A DNA stretch of 64,000 nt from Anatilimnocola aggregata (GTDB taxonomy: Bacteria; Planctomycetota; Planctomycetia; Pirellulales; Pirellulaceae), in the NCBI RefSeq assembly GCF_007747655.1, contig NZ_CP036274.1:4340001-4404000 (forward strand), in the 5' to 3' direction. Positions 7,978-15,593 of the stretch are shown here, one piece after another. How positions within the stretch are numbered: position 1 is the first letter of the stretch; the number at the start of each line of letters is the position of its first letter. Position numbers and translations under genes: made by a program. Under the pieces are notes generated by a model. The model searched no databases. It worked only from the letters and a program-made list of their open reading frames with translations, and was not told the origin of the DNA.

Positions 7978-9033
7978 ATGCCCGTCATCACACCTGCTGC
8001 GCTCGAAAAGTTTGCTGAGAACCTGTTGCTCGCCGGAGGTGCTTCTGCCGAAGAAGCCACCGTCACTGCGCGAAGCCTTGTCGACTCCAACATGCGAGGC
8101 TACGACTCGCACGGTGTGATGCGGTTGCCGTACTACATTCAGGCCATCAAGGATGGCGAAGTCATCTCAGGCGCTCCGCTAACGGTGCTCGACGAAGGGC
8201 CGAGCCGAGTTGTGGCCGATGCCAACTGGGGCGTCGGTCAGGTGCAGGGCGTGCGGATGTTGAAGATGCTTGCCGAGAAGGCCCACAAGAGCGGGCAGGC
8301 CATTGGCACCATGACTCACTGCGGGCACATTGGTCGCTTGGGCGAATACTGCGAACTGGCTGCTGCCGAAGGGCTCGTCACGCTGCTGATGGTGAACTCG
8401 CACGGCGCTGCGGTGCGCGTGGCTCCGCCCGGTGGCAAGTCGCCCCGCTTGAGCACCAATCCTCTCGCCATTGGTGTGCCGCACAAAGATTCGCCGCTGG
8501 TACTCGACTTTAGCACCAGTGCCACTGCCGAAGGCAAAGTGCGAGTGAAAAAGATTGCCGGCGAGAAAGTTCCTGAAGGTTGGCTTCTCGACTGCGAAGG
8601 GAAGCCGACGACCGACCCGAATACGCTGTACGGCAATCCGCCAGGCTCGATTTTGCCGATGGGCGGAACGCAGGGCTATAAGGGCTTCGGGCTTGGTCTA
8701 ATGATCGAGATCTTCACCGGGGCGATTTCTGGCGGCGTGACTGCCAGGCCGGAACTCTATCCCAAGAAGGGGAACTGCGTGTTTATGATGGTCATCGATC
8801 CGGGCCTCTATGGCGGTGCTTCGCACTTCAAGGCGGAGGTGGAGCAGCTGTGCGAATACATTCGCAGTTGCCCACGGATGGATGGTTGCGAAGAGATCAT
8901 GCTTCCTGGCGATCCCGAGCGCAAGCTCTATGAACGGCGCAAGGCTTCCGGCTTATCGCTCGATGCTGAAAACTGGAACGCCCTAACCGCTGCTGCCCAA
9001 AAGTTGAACGTCGCCGTGCCGCAGGTCGCGTAG
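7978..9033 (+). CDS. Ldh2/malate-lactate dehydrogenase family oxidoreductase
   Basis: A 351-aa NAD(P)-dependent 2-hydroxyacid dehydrogenase of the LDH2/MDH2 family, which oxidises or reduces small hydroxyacids such as L-malate, L-lactate, L-sulfolactate or ureidoglycolate. The family signature is clear: SNMRGYDSHGVMRLPYYI near residue 37 includes the catalytic His of DSHGV; GTMTHCGHIGRLGEYCE; PLVLDFSTSATAEGKV; and the glycine-rich GTQGYKGFGLGLMIEI near residue 230. Length is typical and it is cytosolic. Substrate cannot be assigned from sequence alone. The start at 7978 lies immediately after the C-rich repeat tract and no good ribosome-binding site is visible. Confidence 0.92.
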   Translation: MPVITPAALEKFAENLLLAGGASAEEATVTARSLVDSNMRGYDSHGVMRLPYYIQAIKDGEVISGAPLTVLDEGPSRVVADANWGVGQVQGVRMLKMLAEKAHKSGQAIGTMTHCGHIGRLGEYCELAAAEGLVTLLMVNSHGAAVRVAPPGGKSPRLSTNPLAIGVPHKDSPLVLDFSTSATAEGKVRVKKIAGEKVPEGWLLDCEGKPTTDPNTLYGNPPGSILPMGGTQGYKGFGLGLMIEIFTGAISGGVTARPELYPKKGNCVFMMVIDPGLYGGASHFKAEVEQLCEYIRSCPRMDGCEEIMLPGDPERKLYERRKASGLSLDAENWNALTAAAQKLNVAVPQVA

Positions 9034-9040
9034 TTTTACT

Positions 9041-9097
9041 CGTAGTCGAGTTATTCCATGACTCGGTTGTTCCGGTCAGGGAATGACCGGACTACGG
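9041..9097. repeat. Head-to-head pair of CCGTAGTC-type palindromes
   Basis: Unit 1: CGTAGT (9041-9046), then CGAGTTA (9047-9053) pairing with TGACTCG (9059-9065) around TTCCA. Unit 2 is inverted: CCGGTCA (9072-9078) pairs with TGACCGG (9084-9090) around GGGAA, followed by ACTACGG (9091-9097). Read on its own strand, unit 2 is CCGTAGT-CCGGTCA-TTCCC-TGACCGG, so the flank is shared and the stem differs. It sits between convergent genes and could also act as a bidirectional terminator, though no T-run follows. A third copy is at 21516-21541. Confidence 0.7.
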
Positions 9098-9110
9098 ATT
9101 GACCCCGCCC

Positions 9111-9629
9111 TTACAAAAAGCCTGGCGGCAGAATGCTGATGCCCCAATAGATCATCAGCCCGGTGGCGGTAAGGATGGTGATCGTTGTGAATGCGCTCAG
9201 CCAGAGCGCTAGCAGCGTGAGGGTTCGACCGGCGGGATCGCGGGCACCAAGCCGCATGGTTCGCAAGTCGTCGGCAGCCAAAAAGACAACGGCAATTGAC
9301 GGGACAATTCCGATTAATGGCAGCAGCCAACCGACCAGCATGAAGCTAGTGGCGGTAAGCCAGGCGACTCCACTGGCCAGAATCGTGATGGAGGTCAATA
9401 TCAACAGCAGGCCGGCGCGATGATCGGCAGTCACCTCGTACTGCGGCACAAAGGGGCGACCACCGCTGCTGGCGGGCGCGGCGAAAGAGTTCTTGTCCCG
9501 CGTGGAGGCCGCATCTGCTTCGGCCTCCAGCACTCCGTCCCCTTCAGCATACGGATTCGCGCCGTCAGCTTGGGAGATCTGCTGCTTGCGAAAGCGGGGA
9601 TCGTCGGGACGGAGCAACGGGTTCGACAT
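9111..9629 (-). CDS. Hypothetical multi-pass membrane protein
   Basis: A 172-aa integral membrane protein of unknown function. The N-terminal 60 residues are polar and Ala/Ser-rich (MSNPLLRPDDPRFRKQQ, GANPYAEGDG). Hydrophobic helices lie at about 75-97 (GLLLILTSITILASGVAWL), 97-120 (MLVGWLLPLIGIVPSIAVVFL) and 142-165 (ALWLSAFTTITILTATGLMIYW). The ATG at 9627-9629 is used; a possible TTG ten codons upstream would overlap hemQ. It begins 11 bases downstream of the hemQ stop on the same strand, so it is probably translated from the hemQ transcript, but no link to haem synthesis is visible in the protein. Confidence 0.75.
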   Translation of the reverse strand: MSNPLLRPDDPRFRKQQISQADGANPYAEGDGVLEAEADAASTRDKNSFAAPASSGGRPFVPQYEVTADHRAGLLLILTSITILASGVAWLTATSFMLVGWLLPLIGIVPSIAVVFLAADDLRTMRLGARDPAGRTLTLLALWLSAFTTITILTATGLMIYWGISILPPGFL

Positions 9630-9640
9630 AGCGGATTGGG

Positions 9641-10495
9641 TTAGGTTCCGATGCGGCAATGGGCCAGCATTTCGGCCGGCGTCATGATGTAGCTGACGAG
9701 GAACGGCCCGAACTCGGCGTACCGCGCACTGGCCTCGTCAAACCGCATGCGATAGACAATCTCGGTGAGGAACTGCGGATTCTTCGCCCAGAGCGTGACG
9801 CCCCATTCCCAATCGTCGAGGCCAAGGCCAACCGTAATCAACTGCGAGACCTTGCCGGCGAATTCCATGCCGCTGCGGGCGTGTTCGGCCATCTGGCGAT
9901 TCCGCTCGTCGAAGGGGAGCAGGAACCAGTTTTCGCCAACCTTCCGCTTCTTGTTCATCGGATAGAAGCAGGTGGCCGGATAGGGAGGGAACTCGGGGGT
10001 CAGACGCTGCTTGTTCATCAGCGGCAGGCGATCGCCATAGGCCTTCATCTTGGCCTGATAGGTTGGGCTTCCCTCGGTATCACCTTCGGCGATCAAGCGC
10101 TTGCCGTATTGCTCGACGCTGGAGACGTACTCCGAGATTTCGGTGATCGACACGAACGAGTAGGTCGGCACGAGTGCCGGGCCCAAGCTGCCGCTGACGA
10201 GCGCTTGCTGCACCGCATCGATCTTGAGCGGATTCGCATCCATCAGCATCAGCCCGAAGTCGGCCTTCTGTCCGCTGACGACGCTGGTCTGTAGCCGTGC
10301 GCTGGCGTTCGGACCTTCTGGATTCAGTGCCGCGATGAGTTCTTCTTTGCCCCGGGCGATCTGCTCGGCCGACATGCCAGCGAGCACCCCGCGGTCAAAC
10401 CGGTAGTAAAGATGGGTGCAGTGCCAGCCCTCTTTGGGCTCCAAACTGATCGGAATGGGTTCTGCTGCCGGAGGACGACCGTGACCGTGTGACAT
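9641..10495 (-). CDS. hemQ: Coproheme decarboxylase / hydrogen peroxide-dependent heme synthase
   Basis: HemQ removes two propionate carboxyls from coproheme III to give heme b, the last step of the coproporphyrin-dependent pathway. The 284-aa chlorite-dismutase-fold protein shows the HemQ-specific YPMNKKRKVGENWFLLPFDER, followed by MAEHARSGMEFAGKV with the proximal haem-ligand His, then GLDDWEWGVTLWAKNP and VYRMRFDEASARYAEFGPFLV. The arginine-dependent chlorite-splitting signature is not evident, arguing against a true chlorite dismutase. ATG at 10493-10495 is preferred because MSHGHGRPP matches the usual start; an ATG 15 codons upstream at 10540 is possible. A membrane-protein gene follows closely. 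Residual doubt concerns only the start. Confidence 0.9.
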   Translation of the reverse strand: MSHGHGRPPAAEPIPISLEPKEGWHCTHLYYRFDRGVLAGMSAEQIARGKEELIAALNPEGPNASARLQTSVVSGQKADFGLMLMDANPLKIDAVQQALVSGSLGPALVPTYSFVSITEISEYVSSVEQYGKRLIAEGDTEGSPTYQAKMKAYGDRLPLMNKQRLTPEFPPYPATCFYPMNKKRKVGENWFLLPFDERNRQMAEHARSGMEFAGKVSQLITVGLGLDDWEWGVTLWAKNPQFLTEIVYRMRFDEASARYAEFGPFLVSYIMTPAEMLAHCRIGT

Positions 10496-11058
10496 AGGAA
10501 GTTTTGAGCCAAATGCGGAGAGGACGGTGAATTTCGGCATTGTAACAGCAGGCCGCGGAATTCACTACCGACCAGCGTCGGCAGCACGAGTCACAATGCA
10601 ATCAGCTCGCGGAGGATCCTTTTCGGAACACCTGCCACTTTCCGCCGCGCAAGTTCTGCAGGTCTGGTCGGCACTCCGCCCTGACAAATGCGGTTCGATG
10701 CGGCGCGCGGGCGATTTGGCAGGACGACAAAGGATCGCTTAGAATCCGCTGCGGATCAATGGTTGTCCCCGTGGTGCTGGCCGCCATGTCAGATGATCGC
10801 CGCAATTTCGTGCTGGGTGGAACATTGTTTTTGCATAGTGCTCAAACGCCGCGCTCCGCTGTTTGCCGATGAATGTGCGCGGCAACTGCTCGCAGAGCAG
10901 GCGAGTAAGAGAGCAGATTGTTTGTCGGGGCAGCGCTGGTTTGTCAGAGTGGAGTACCGACCTGACCTACAAACTTCGGCGGCTCGGTGCTGGCGTGTTC
11001 GCAAACACGTTGACGGCATTTCAAATCAATTCCATTCCATTCAAAGAACCGTGTTCCC
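10496..11058. other. 563-bp intergenic region holding mobile-element copy 1
   Basis: Between divergent hemQ (-) and the frameshifted gene (+). More than half of it is the 309-bp element at 10660-10968. The remaining 90 bases before 11059 show no clear motif. Confidence 0.6.
10660..10968 (+). mobile_element. Degenerate REP/RAYT-type element, copy 1
   Basis: A 309-bp unit with 29-bp imperfect terminal inverted repeats: left 10660-10688 (AGGTCTGGTCGGCACTCC, then GCCCTGACAAA), right 10940-10968. Each end can itself fold, as GTCAGG...CCTGAC. The interior reads as the start of a RAYT (Y1 transposase family): ATG at 10786 gives MSDDRRNFVLGGTLF, and from 10838 in the +1 frame LKRRAPLFADECARQLLAEQ, matching the usual GGTxFFT...RxPLF opening of that family. 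The frame is broken in between and the catalytic His-hydrophobic-His and Tyr region is absent. It is therefore a non-autonomous remnant. Copy 2 at 11999-12307 has the same length. Confidence 0.75.
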
Positions 11059-12023
11059 ATGGAAGTTCATTATCGACTTGCAGTATTTTGCGTATTTGTC
11101 GGGGTTCTCACTGCGCAGGCTGCCGGCGCGGATCCGCCCAAATTCGCTGTTCATTGCAAGATTGACAAGGCGGAGCATTCGACAGCCTCAGTCCTGCCTC
11201 TGCGAGTCGACATCAGAAACATCACCGGCTCGACCTTGGAGATTCCGAAAGAACTCGGTTGGGAGCACGGCACCATCGTGGTTTTTTTCGCAAGGCAAAT
11301 AGTCAGGACACTTGGACCGAAATTGCTCCTTTCGACCGGTTTCCGGCCACCGGCGTCCGGCTTACCAAAGAATTTTTCCAGCCCGTTCGCTCGAGGTGTT
11401 ACTATCTGGTAGTACCGCTCTGGCGGATATCCTACGATGCCCTGCAGTTTCGAGAATTAGATCTGCACGTCAAGTTACGCATCGGCAAAACGTCGGTTAC
11501 ATCCAACGAAGTTCGGATTCAGTTGGCGCCCGTGCCGCCCGAAACGCTGCAGTTCGTGAAACTGAATAGCGATTCGCTGCATCATTATCTTTCGGCCGAT
11601 CGGCTGTTTTGGGATCGACCTTCGAATGAGTTAGTCGAGGCCTTGAGGAGTCTGCCTGAAACCAAGGCTTTGGGACCATGGCTCAAGTTGATGATTCGCC
11701 TGAGGCATCTTTGCTATACCGACCTACTACGGGAACAAGAGCTTCAGGACTTTTTTAAGGAACTGGACTCACTACCGCCAATCATGCGAGAAACTATTGG
11801 TCTGAAGTTGGGGCTTGAATTAAACAATTTTCTTATGCATCGCAATCGTGACAAGGAGCCGAATGTCCCCGTAATGCACGAAATGTTAGCAGTTGCGGAA
11901 GAATGCCTTGCTCCATGTCATAGCGGCAACAGTATGGCCGTGCATGTCCGGGAACTACTTCAGAGAACTAAACGTAATATGGCCAGCCGCGAGCCAGCAG
12001 GTCAAGTCGGTACTTCGCCCTGA
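11059..12023 (+). pseudogene. Frameshifted secreted protein gene, 3' end within a mobile element
   Basis: Two overlapping frames form one protein. From 11059 a signal peptide (MEVHYRLAVFCVFVGVLTAQ) leads into a mature region (VLPLRVDIRNITGSTLEIPK, WEHGTIVVFF). At the seven-T run at 11282-11288 the frame breaks, and the reading continues one base over: RKANSQDTWTEIAPFDRF ... YYLVVPLWRISYDALQF ... to 12023. An eighth T would restore a single 321-aa ORF, so a sequencing error, a real mutation or slippage are all possible. The second half is helical (LPPIMRETIGLKLGLELNNF). The last residues, GQVGTSP and the TGA at 12021, are encoded by the terminal repeat of element copy 2. I do not recognise the family. 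Confidence 0.6.
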
Positions 12024-12307
12024 CAAATACGGTTCGATGCGGCGCGCGGGCGATTTGGCGAGACGACGAAAGATCGCTTAGAATCCGCTGTGGATCAATG
12101 GTTGTCCCCGGGGTGCTGGCCGCCATGTCAGATGATCGCCGCAATTTCGTGCTGGGTGGAACCTTGTTTTTACATGGTGATCAAACGCCGCGCTCCGCTG
12201 TTTGCCGATGAATGTGCGCGACAACTGCTCGCAGAGCAGGCTAGTAAAAAAGTAGGTTGATTGTCGGGGCAGCGCTGGTTTGTCAGGGCGGAGTACCGAC
12301 CTGACCT
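11999..12307 (+). mobile_element. Degenerate REP/RAYT-type element, copy 2
   Basis: The same 309-bp unit as at 10660-10968, in direct orientation, with 29-bp terminal inverted repeats at 11999-12027 and 12279-12307 (right end TTTGTCAGGGCGGAGTACC, then GACCTGACCT). The interior ATG at 12125 again gives MSDDRRNFVLGGTLF, and the second half (from 12177, +1 frame) gives IKRRAPLFADECARQLLAEQ. The frameshift lies at the same place as in copy 1, so both derive from an already inactive parent. Its left end has merged with the reading frame of the preceding gene and supplies its stop codon. No target-site duplication can be defined. Confidence 0.75.
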
Positions 12308-12347
12308 ACAAACTACGCTGAACACCGCTTATTATCGGCCTACAAGT
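12024..12347. other. Intergenic region occupied by element copy 2
   Basis: Apart from the element, only about 40 bases (12308-12347) separate it from the stop codon of the minus-strand esterase-lactonase gene. No other feature is seen. Confidence 0.55.
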
Positions 12348-14072
12348 TTACAACCGTGGCGCTGTAGGCTTGAACGCGGGTTGCCAGGCGTTAGCGCCGC
12401 TGACTTTCACTTTGCGCTTATAGACCCGGTCGCCGCAGGTCGCAAAGACAGTGTCGAACTTTTCGCCGCCAAAGCAGAGGTTCGAACACTTGCCATTGGG
12501 TGTGGGAATGATGCAATTCACGCGACCAGCCTGATCGCAGACTTGCAGGCCCATCTTCGTAGCGATCCACAGGCGGCCATCGCGATCGCAGCGCATCCCA
12601 TCGGCACCGCTATCTTCGGCTGTGTCTGGCACATGCAGGTGATAGTACTTTTGCTTGTGAGCGAGCGAACCGTCAGGCTGGATCTGATAGCTGTAGACCC
12701 AATGCGTACGGCTATCGGCGACGTACAGCAGCGAATGATCGGGTGATACTGTCACGCCGTTTGAGAAGATCAAGCCTGAGTCGACGACCTTCTTCTCGCC
12801 TTGCGGGCTGATGTACCAGATCTGGCTCGGGCCTTTGTTGTCCCATCCGGGCTGGGTGACGTACATGCTGCCGTTGTGGAGCACGACGAGATCGTTGCCG
12901 CGAAAGCCATCAGCGACGACCGTGGCCTTGCCATCGGCGTCGTACTTCACCACTTGTTCTTTTCCCATCAGCACGGCGTACAGAGAGCCATTAGGTCCAA
13001 ACGCCTGGCCATTCGAACGATTCGAGCTTTCGATAAAGGTGCTCACCTTCCCGTCGGCACTGAGCTTGAGTGTTTTCTCATTGGGAATGTCGTTGTAAAA
13101 CACTTCTCCCTGGCCGTTGGCCGCCGGACCTTCGGTGAACTTGTAACCCTCAGCGACCAATTGCCAGCCTTCAACGGGTAGCAGGATTTCTTTCATCTGC
13201 GGCGAGCCAGCGCCGGCTTTGACCGGTTCCGGATAATTCTTCCACAGCCAGCGCATGGCATCGGGAAAGACTTCGGTCCCGTGCTTGCCGTTGTGTCCGC
13301 CGTCGCCCCAAACGTGATTCACTTCGTAACCGGCGAAGATTAACGAGCGCTCCAGTTCTTGGTTGGCCATCCACCAGTCCCCAGCGTAGATGTTTAAGTC
13401 GCCGCTGCCGTCCTGCAGAAAAATGCGGAGGGGTTTGGGTTCGACCTTGCGGACCAAGGTGGGATACTCGTTGCCGCCGCGCAAACCGACGTAGGTGCCA
13501 ATGCCGCTGAAGACGCGACTGAACGCATCGGGGCGTTCCCAGGCCGCGGTGAATGCACAGATTGCGCCGCTGCTCGAACCGCCGATGGCGCGATCGTTGC
13601 CTTCTTTCGAGAGCCGGATTGCTCGGCCGTCGGTCGCGGTCTTCTTTTCGACTTCGGGAAGAATCTCGTCGAGGACGAAACGTGCATAGCCATCACCGAG
13701 GCCGTCGTACTCAAAGCTGCGGTTAAAACGATCGAGCGCTTCGCCATTCACAGCCTTCACACGACCGGGCTGAATAAAAACGCCAATGGTGATTGGCATT
13801 TCCTTGGCGGTGATTAGCTTGTCAAAAACCACTGGCGCATTCCATTGCACGCCGTCTTGATTCACATAGACGCAGGCCGGCTTCTCGGGGGAGTACTGCT
13901 GAGGAATGTAGACCCAGTAGTCGCGGGTGGTGCCGGGAAAAATCTTGCTCTCGGTAAAGCTAAATTTCAACACTTCGCCTTTGGGGGGCTCTTGGCCGTG
14001 CGCTGCCGGCGATGTCAGGTTGATTATCAACGCGGCTGCCAGAAGCAACGAACGGTGCAAAACAAGGTTCAT
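12348..14072 (-). CDS. Secreted esterase fused to SMP-30/gluconolactonase-type propeller
   Basis: A 574-aa exported two-domain protein. A signal peptide (MNLVLHRSLLLAAALIINL) precedes an enterochelin-esterase-like alpha/beta hydrolase at about residues 35-285, with DYWVYIPQQYSPEKPACVYV, the nucleophile elbow AIGGSSSGAICAF (G-x-S-x-G) and a His-containing GDGGHNGKHG near its end. A second domain from about 300 is a six-bladed SMP-30/gluconolactonase propeller: FTEGPAANGQGEVFYNDI, FSNGVTVSPDHSLLYVADS, ADGMRCDRDGRLWIAT. Esterase plus lactonase suggests successive cleavage of carbohydrate esters and lactones outside the cytoplasm, an inference. The ATG at 14070-14072 has an AGGAAG ribosome site; an upstream ATG at 14117 is less likely. 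It lies 48 bases after the sulfatase, probably in one operon. Confidence 0.88.
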   Translation of the reverse strand: MNLVLHRSLLLAAALIINLTSPAAHGQEPPKGEVLKFSFTESKIFPGTTRDYWVYIPQQYSPEKPACVYVNQDGVQWNAPVVFDKLITAKEMPITIGVFIQPGRVKAVNGEALDRFNRSFEYDGLGDGYARFVLDEILPEVEKKTATDGRAIRLSKEGNDRAIGGSSSGAICAFTAAWERPDAFSRVFSGIGTYVGLRGGNEYPTLVRKVEPKPLRIFLQDGSGDLNIYAGDWWMANQELERSLIFAGYEVNHVWGDGGHNGKHGTEVFPDAMRWLWKNYPEPVKAGAGSPQMKEILLPVEGWQLVAEGYKFTEGPAANGQGEVFYNDIPNEKTLKLSADGKVSTFIESSNRSNGQAFGPNGSLYAVLMGKEQVVKYDADGKATVVADGFRGNDLVVLHNGSMYVTQPGWDNKGPSQIWYISPQGEKKVVDSGLIFSNGVTVSPDHSLLYVADSRTHWVYSYQIQPDGSLAHKQKYYHLHVPDTAEDSGADGMRCDRDGRLWIATKMGLQVCDQAGRVNCIIPTPNGKCSNLCFGGEKFDTVFATCGDRVYKRKVKVSGANAWQPAFKPTAPRL

Positions 14073-14120
14073 CGAACGAACTTCCTGGGGGAGAGGTAAC
14101 AAAGCTAGTAACAGCATCGA

Positions 14121-15593
14121 CTAACGAGCCGTTTTGGCAGGAACGACTTCTGGCGGAAACTGCCTGTGTAAGGCAGTTCGCGCGGATTGCAAGATTGCCG
14201 GATCGGCGGGCGCTGACGAAGTGTTGTTGAGTTCGTGGGGATCGCTCGCATGCTCGTAGAGTTCCATCGCCAGGACTTTGCCCGTGTTCCAGTCGCGCCA
14301 CTCGGTATAGCGAGCAGCTACGGTTTTCACGCTGTAGCCCATCGCAGTCGGGGTTTTACTGGGAGTCCGGTCGTAATACGCCGGGCGCGGATGCTGGGTG
14401 AACGCAATGGTATCACCTAATGCGGTGGCGTTAGTCAACGCCGGCGACAAGTCTTTGCCATCCAGCTTTTGCTCGGTCGTTAACCCGCAGGCTGCGATAA
14501 GTGTTGGAAACAAATCGATCAATTCGACGGGAGACAGCACCTTGCTCCCGCCGTTCTCGCCACTGGGTGGCACCACAATCAGCGGGACGCGTGCGTCTAG
14601 TTCGTAGCAGGATGTTTTGGCCCACAACTCGTGTTCTCCAAGGTGATAGCCGTGATCACCGACGAAGACGAGGTAGGTATTGTTGAGCTTGGCTTCTTCC
14701 ACAGCCCGCAGGAACTTGCCCACCTGATCGTCGAGATAACTTGTATTCGCAAAGTAACCATGCCGCCATTCGGCAACGTCTTCGTCCGTCAGCTTAAGTC
14801 GCTTATCAGGGGGGCCGAGCAACTCCTGGCCTTCGTGCCTGGCAAGTTCTACCCCGTTCTTCGGCCACCTCGGATCGAGTTTCGGCAGTTGAGTCCGCTC
14901 GTAACGATCCCAATACTTCTTGGGCGCATTGAATGGCGCGTGAGGCTTCCAAAAACCAACCGCGAGAAAAAAGGGTTGGTCTTTAACTTCCTTCAGCACA
15001 CGAATCGCTTCGTCGGCGACCCGGCCATCAAAGTAGGCTTCGTCGGGCACGTCGTAAGCGAATGTCTTGGGAGCTGTGGCGTGGTTCTTCAGGTCTGCGA
15101 TGTTCACTCCCGGCAGTTTTGGTTGATCGTTGCCATGATTCTCGTAATGCAGAAACTCGGGAGCCGACCACGATTGGGGATCACCCTTCACGGCCGTGTG
15201 CCAATTGTGAAAAATCTTACCAACGTCACGCGTGACGTAACCATTCTTCTTGAAGACTTCGGGAATTGTGATCACATTCGGCCGCAAGTCGCGAAAGTGC
15301 GTGCCGTTGCACCATAGTCCCAGCGAATCGGGGCGTTGCCCGGTCATGAACGACGAGCGAGAAGGATTGCACAGTGCCTGCTGACAATAGGCACGCTCGA
15401 ACAGCACGCCCCGCTTCGCCAAACTGTCGATGTGCGGCGTCTTCGCCAGCGAGCCATAACAGCCGAGTTCCGGTCGCAGGTCGTCGGCAACGATCAAGAT
15501 CACATTGGTGCGTGGCTGTGCAGCAGTTGCACCACTGATGATTGCCAGCGAAAACGCGACCGACAGCAGGCTTAAGGAAGAGTGATTCAACAT
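14121..15593 (-). CDS. Secreted sulfatase (formylglycine type, iduronate-2-sulfatase-like)
   Basis: A 490-aa type I sulfatase that should remove sulfate esters from a polysaccharide or glycoside outside the cytoplasm. After a signal peptide (LSLLSVAFSLAIISGATA), the metal-binding IVADDLRPELGCYG is followed by QALCNPSRSSFMTGQRPDS. Cys75 of the C-x-P-S-R motif is the residue converted to formylglycine. Further family blocks are VGKIFHNWH, FFLAVGFWKPHAPFNAPKKYW and the calcium-site YLVFVGDHGYHLGEHELWAK. The pattern is closest to the iduronate-2-sulfatase-like subfamily. ATG at 15591-15593 is preferred over an upstream TTG. The esterase-lactonase gene follows by 48 bases, suggesting a small polysaccharide-processing operon. 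The actual substrate is unknown. Confidence 0.93.
   Translation of the reverse strand: MLNHSSLSLLSVAFSLAIISGATAAQPRTNVILIVADDLRPELGCYGSLAKTPHIDSLAKRGVLFERAYCQQALCNPSRSSFMTGQRPDSLGLWCNGTHFRDLRPNVITIPEVFKKNGYVTRDVGKIFHNWHTAVKGDPQSWSAPEFLHYENHGNDQPKLPGVNIADLKNHATAPKTFAYDVPDEAYFDGRVADEAIRVLKEVKDQPFFLAVGFWKPHAPFNAPKKYWDRYERTQLPKLDPRWPKNGVELARHEGQELLGPPDKRLKLTDEDVAEWRHGYFANTSYLDDQVGKFLRAVEEAKLNNTYLVFVGDHGYHLGEHELWAKTSCYELDARVPLIVVPPSGENGGSKVLSPVELIDLFPTLIAACGLTTEQKLDGKDLSPALTNATALGDTIAFTQHPRPAYYDRTPSKTPTAMGYSVKTVAARYTEWRDWNTGKVLAMELYEHASDPHELNNTSSAPADPAILQSARTALHRQFPPEVVPAKTAR

Noticed and set aside
9641-10495. Chlorite dismutase rather than HemQ
   Set aside because: The YPM-x-K-x-R ... NW block and the GLDDWEWGVTL region are HemQ-type, and no chlorite-specific arginine context was seen.
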